Shown here: positions 61,942 to 64,000 of the stretch, piece after piece
How positions within the stretch are numbered: position 1 is the stretch's first letter
Layout of the letters: every line of letters starts with the position of its first letter
Origin: an uncultured Opitutia bacterium
GTDB taxonomy: Bacteria; Verrucomicrobiota; Verrucomicrobiia; Opitutales; Opitutaceae
DNA: 64,000 nt
Direction of reading: 5' to 3'
Assembly (NCBI GenBank): GCA_937952235.1
Contig: CALFZM010000282.1
Coordinates: 1 to 64,000, forward strand
Translations under genes and position numbers: made by a program
Notes under the pieces: model-generated
Told to the model about the DNA's origin: nothing
Database searches by the model: none
The model's input: the letters and a program-made list of their open reading frames with translations, nothing else

Positions 61942-64000
61942 ATGCCTGAAACCCCGTTGCCCGCCGCCGAGCCGCCGTTGGAGCCGACGCCGCCGCGCCT
62001 CGCGCCGGCGAGCGCCGCTGCGGCCGGGATGACGGCGGTCGCGAAAACCGCGGGGCTGGTCGGGAGCGTCGGCCTCGTGCGGGGGACGCGCCTTCTTCTG
62101 GAGGTCAACCAGGTCGACGGCTTCGACTGCCAGTCCTGCGCCTGGCCGAGCCCGGATGGGGACCGGCATCGATTCGAGTTCTGCGAGAATGGCGCCAAGG
62201 CGGTGGCCGACGAGGCGACCCCGAGGCGGGTCGGCCGCGAATTCTTTGCGCGACACAGCGTCGTGGAGCTGGCGGCGCACGACGACCATTGGCTCAACGC
62301 CCAGGGCCGGCTGGTCGAGCCGATGGTGCTGCGGCCGGGCGGGAGCCATTACGCGCCGCTGGCGTGGGAGGAGGCGTTTCAATTGATCGCGGACGAGCTG
62401 CGCGCGCTGCCGGAGCCGGACGCCGCCGCGTTCTATACGTCGGGCCGGACCAGCAACGAGGCGGCGTTCCTCTGGCAATTGTTCGCCCGCGCGTACGGCA
62501 CCAACAACCTGCCCGACTGCTCCAACATGTGCCACGAGTCGAGCGGCACGGCGCTCGGCGAGAGCATCGGCATTGGCAAGGGCACCGTGACGCTCGACGA
62601 TTTCGCGCGCGCCGAGGCGATCTTCGTCATCGGCCAGAATCCCGGGACCAATCATCCCCGCATGCTGTCGGCGCTGGCCGACGCGCGCTCCCGGGGCGCG
62701 AAGATCGTCTCGATCAACCCGCTGCCCGAGGTCGGCGTGGAACGGTTCAAGAACCCGCAGGATTTCCTGCACCCGCTGAAGGCGTTCAAGACGCTGCTCG
62801 GCGAGGGCGAGCGGCTTTCCGACCTCTGGCTGCAGCCGCGGATCGGCGGCGACCTCGCGCTGTTCAAGGGGCTGATGAAGGCCCTGCTGGAGGCCGAGGA
62901 CGCCGTGCCGGGCTCCGCCTTCGATGCGGCGTTCATCCGCGATCACACCCATGGTTTCGAAGCGCTCGTGGCGGATCTGCGCGCCACCGGCTGGGCGGAG
63001 ATCGTGGCGGCGAGCGGGGTCACGGCCGAATCAATCCGTGCCGCCGCCGCGATCGCGCAGGCGTCGCGGGCGACGATCTGCTGTTGGGCGATGGGCCTCA
63101 CGCAGCAGCCGGCGGCCGTGGCCACGATCCAGCAGGTGACGAACCTGCTGCTGCTCGGCGGTCACCTGGGGCGCCCGGGGGCGGGCGTGTGTCCGGTCCG
63201 GGGGCATTCGAACGTGCAGGGCGATCGCACCATGGGCATCTGCGAGAAGATGCCCGATGCCTGGCTGGACCGGCTCGACGCGGAGTTCGGCCTGCGCTCC
63301 CCGCGTCGCCACGGGCTGGATACGGTGGGGACGATCCGGGCGATGGCCGACGGGCGCGTGCAGGTCCTGGTCGCGATGGGGGGAAATTTCCTCTCCGCCA
63401 CGCCGGACACCGGCTTCACCGCGGCGGCGTTGCGGCGCTCCCGGCTGACGGCGCATGTGGCGACCAAGCTCAATCGCGCCCACCTCGTCACCGGGCGCAC
63501 GGGACTCATCCTGCCCTGCCTCGGCCGCAGCGAACGCGATGTGCAGGCGGCGGGCGAACAGTTCGTCACGACCGAGGATTCAATGGGCGTGATCAACGCC
63601 TCGCGCGGCCGGCTCGCGCCGGCGTCGGACCAGTTGCTGAGCGAACCCGCGATTGTGTGCCGGCTGGCGCGGGCGCTGTTCGCAGCGCGGCCCGGCGGTC
63701 CGGAACCGGCGGAGCCCGCCGTCCCCTGGGCGGCGTTCGAAGGCGATTACGACCTGATCCGCGAGCGGATCGCGCGCGTCGTGCCGGGTTTCACGGATTA
63801 CAACCGCCGCGTGCGCTCCGGCCCGTTCCACCTGCCGAACCCGCCGCGGGATGCGCGGGAGTGGCGGACGCGCACCGGCCGGGCGAATTTCATCGTGGCG
63901 CCGATACCGCCGCAGGTCTCGCGGCCGGGCGAGTACCTGATGATGACGATCCGCACGCACGACCAGTTCAACACCACCGTGTACGGGCTGGACGATCGTT
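61942..64000 (+). CDS. FdhF/YdeP-family molybdopterin oxidoreductase, 3' end outside window
   Basis: At least 686 codons, open to the window end. After a Pro/Ala-rich start, VDGFDCQSCAWPSPDG gives Cys63 and Cys66, and FEFCENGAK gives Cys81; these are the YdeP-type Cys motif in place of the usual Fe4S4 set. YTSGRTSNEAAFLWQLFARA, NLPDCSNMCHESSG and FVIGQNPGTNHPRM follow the formate-dehydrogenase-alpha-like fold (molybdopterin binding). E. coli YdeP is linked to acid resistance and the substrate is unproven. ATG 61942 is the first in frame and is divergent from the 61850 gene. Confidence 0.9.
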   Translation, partial: MPETPLPAAEPPLEPTPPRLAPASAAAAGMTAVAKTAGLVGSVGLVRGTRLLLEVNQVDGFDCQSCAWPSPDGDRHRFEFCENGAKAVADEATPRRVGREFFARHSVVELAAHDDHWLNAQGRLVEPMVLRPGGSHYAPLAWEEAFQLIADELRALPEPDAAAFYTSGRTSNEAAFLWQLFARAYGTNNLPDCSNMCHESSGTALGESIGIGKGTVTLDDFARAEAIFVIGQNPGTNHPRMLSALADARSRGAKIVSINPLPEVGVERFKNPQDFLHPLKAFKTLLGEGERLSDLWLQPRIGGDLALFKGLMKALLEAEDAVPGSAFDAAFIRDHTHGFEALVADLRATGWAEIVAASGVTAESIRAAAAIAQASRATICCWAMGLTQQPAAVATIQQVTNLLLLGGHLGRPGAGVCPVRGHSNVQGDRTMGICEKMPDAWLDRLDAEFGLRSPRRHGLDTVGTIRAMADGRVQVLVAMGGNFLSATPDTGFTAAALRRSRLTAHVATKLNRAHLVTGRTGLILPCLGRSERDVQAAGEQFVTTEDSMGVINASRGRLAPASDQLLSEPAIVCRLARALFAARPGGPEPAEPAVPWAAFEGDYDLIRERIARVVPGFTDYNRRVRSGPFHLPNPPRDAREWRTRTGRANFIVAPIPPQVSRPGEYLMMTIRTHDQFNTTVYGLDDR

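Overview
This window is high in G+C and densely coded. Its gene content fits a Gram-negative, polysaccharide-degrading bacterium of the Verrucomicrobiota, most likely an Opitutaceae relative. The clues are exported (Tat or Sec) sugar-catabolism proteins, three type I sulfatases, a TonB-dependent receptor with a carboxypeptidase-regulatory-like N-terminus, a PBP-I/AraC fusion regulator of the XylR kind, DUF1080 and DUF6807 proteins, and a FliA-type sigma factor. The taxonomic placement is inference from family content. Almost no start codon is preceded by a Shine-Dalgarno sequence; pyrimidine-rich leaders ending in CCCC or GCC before ATG are the rule.

Layout. 1-6.7 kb: an XylR-like regulator, a DJ-1/PfpI protein, and a translationally coupled operon of an exported TIM-barrel isomerase, a pentaheme cytochrome c and a beta-propeller protein. 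6.7-9.5 kb: a CoA-transferase and an enoyl-CoA hydratase diverge around a perfect palindromic operator candidate, with a GntR/FCD regulator next to them. 9.7-18.7 kb: two sulfatases, a Tat-exported Gfo/Idh/MocA oxidoreductase, a TonB-dependent receptor and a PQQ-like propeller. 18.9-24.1 kb: an operon of porin, cupredoxin and hybrid histidine kinase. 24.3-28.1 kb: a CAT-anticodon tRNA, a ceramidase-like protein, a small orphan and a third sulfatase. 28.2-30.0 kb: a sigma-28 gene, two small ORFs and a sigma-28-type promoter. 30.0-36.1 kb: two divergent operons of membrane and surface-glycan type genes, including a DUF4105/Lnb-like protein and an unannotated protein that looks like a protein-kinase-like fold. 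36.5-42.6 kb: a signalling block with a PAS-GAF-PAS-GAF-PAS hybrid kinase, a REC-kinase, two tiny membrane proteins and a NarL-type regulator. 42.6-57 kb: two DUF1080 proteins, an M28 peptidase, an amidohydrolase, an amino-sugar kinase with a SIS protein, VOC, an RlmI-like methyltransferase, DUF481, DUF6807, a second Gfo/Idh/MocA and a TPR protein. 57.2-64 kb: uracil phosphoribosyltransferase, a penicillin-acylase-family protein, a DUF5069-gluconokinase fusion, and the 5' part of an FdhF/YdeP-type molybdoenzyme that runs off the window.

How they work together (inference): sulfatases and the receptor would desulfate and import sulfated glycans. Exported Gfo/Idh/MocA, DUF1080 and TIM-barrel proteins would work on keto-sugars in the periplasm, with the multiheme cytochrome as a possible electron acceptor. 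Convergent gene ends are marked by a ~76-bp double-hairpin (REPIN-like) repeat, present in six of the seven convergent gaps longer than 100 bp.
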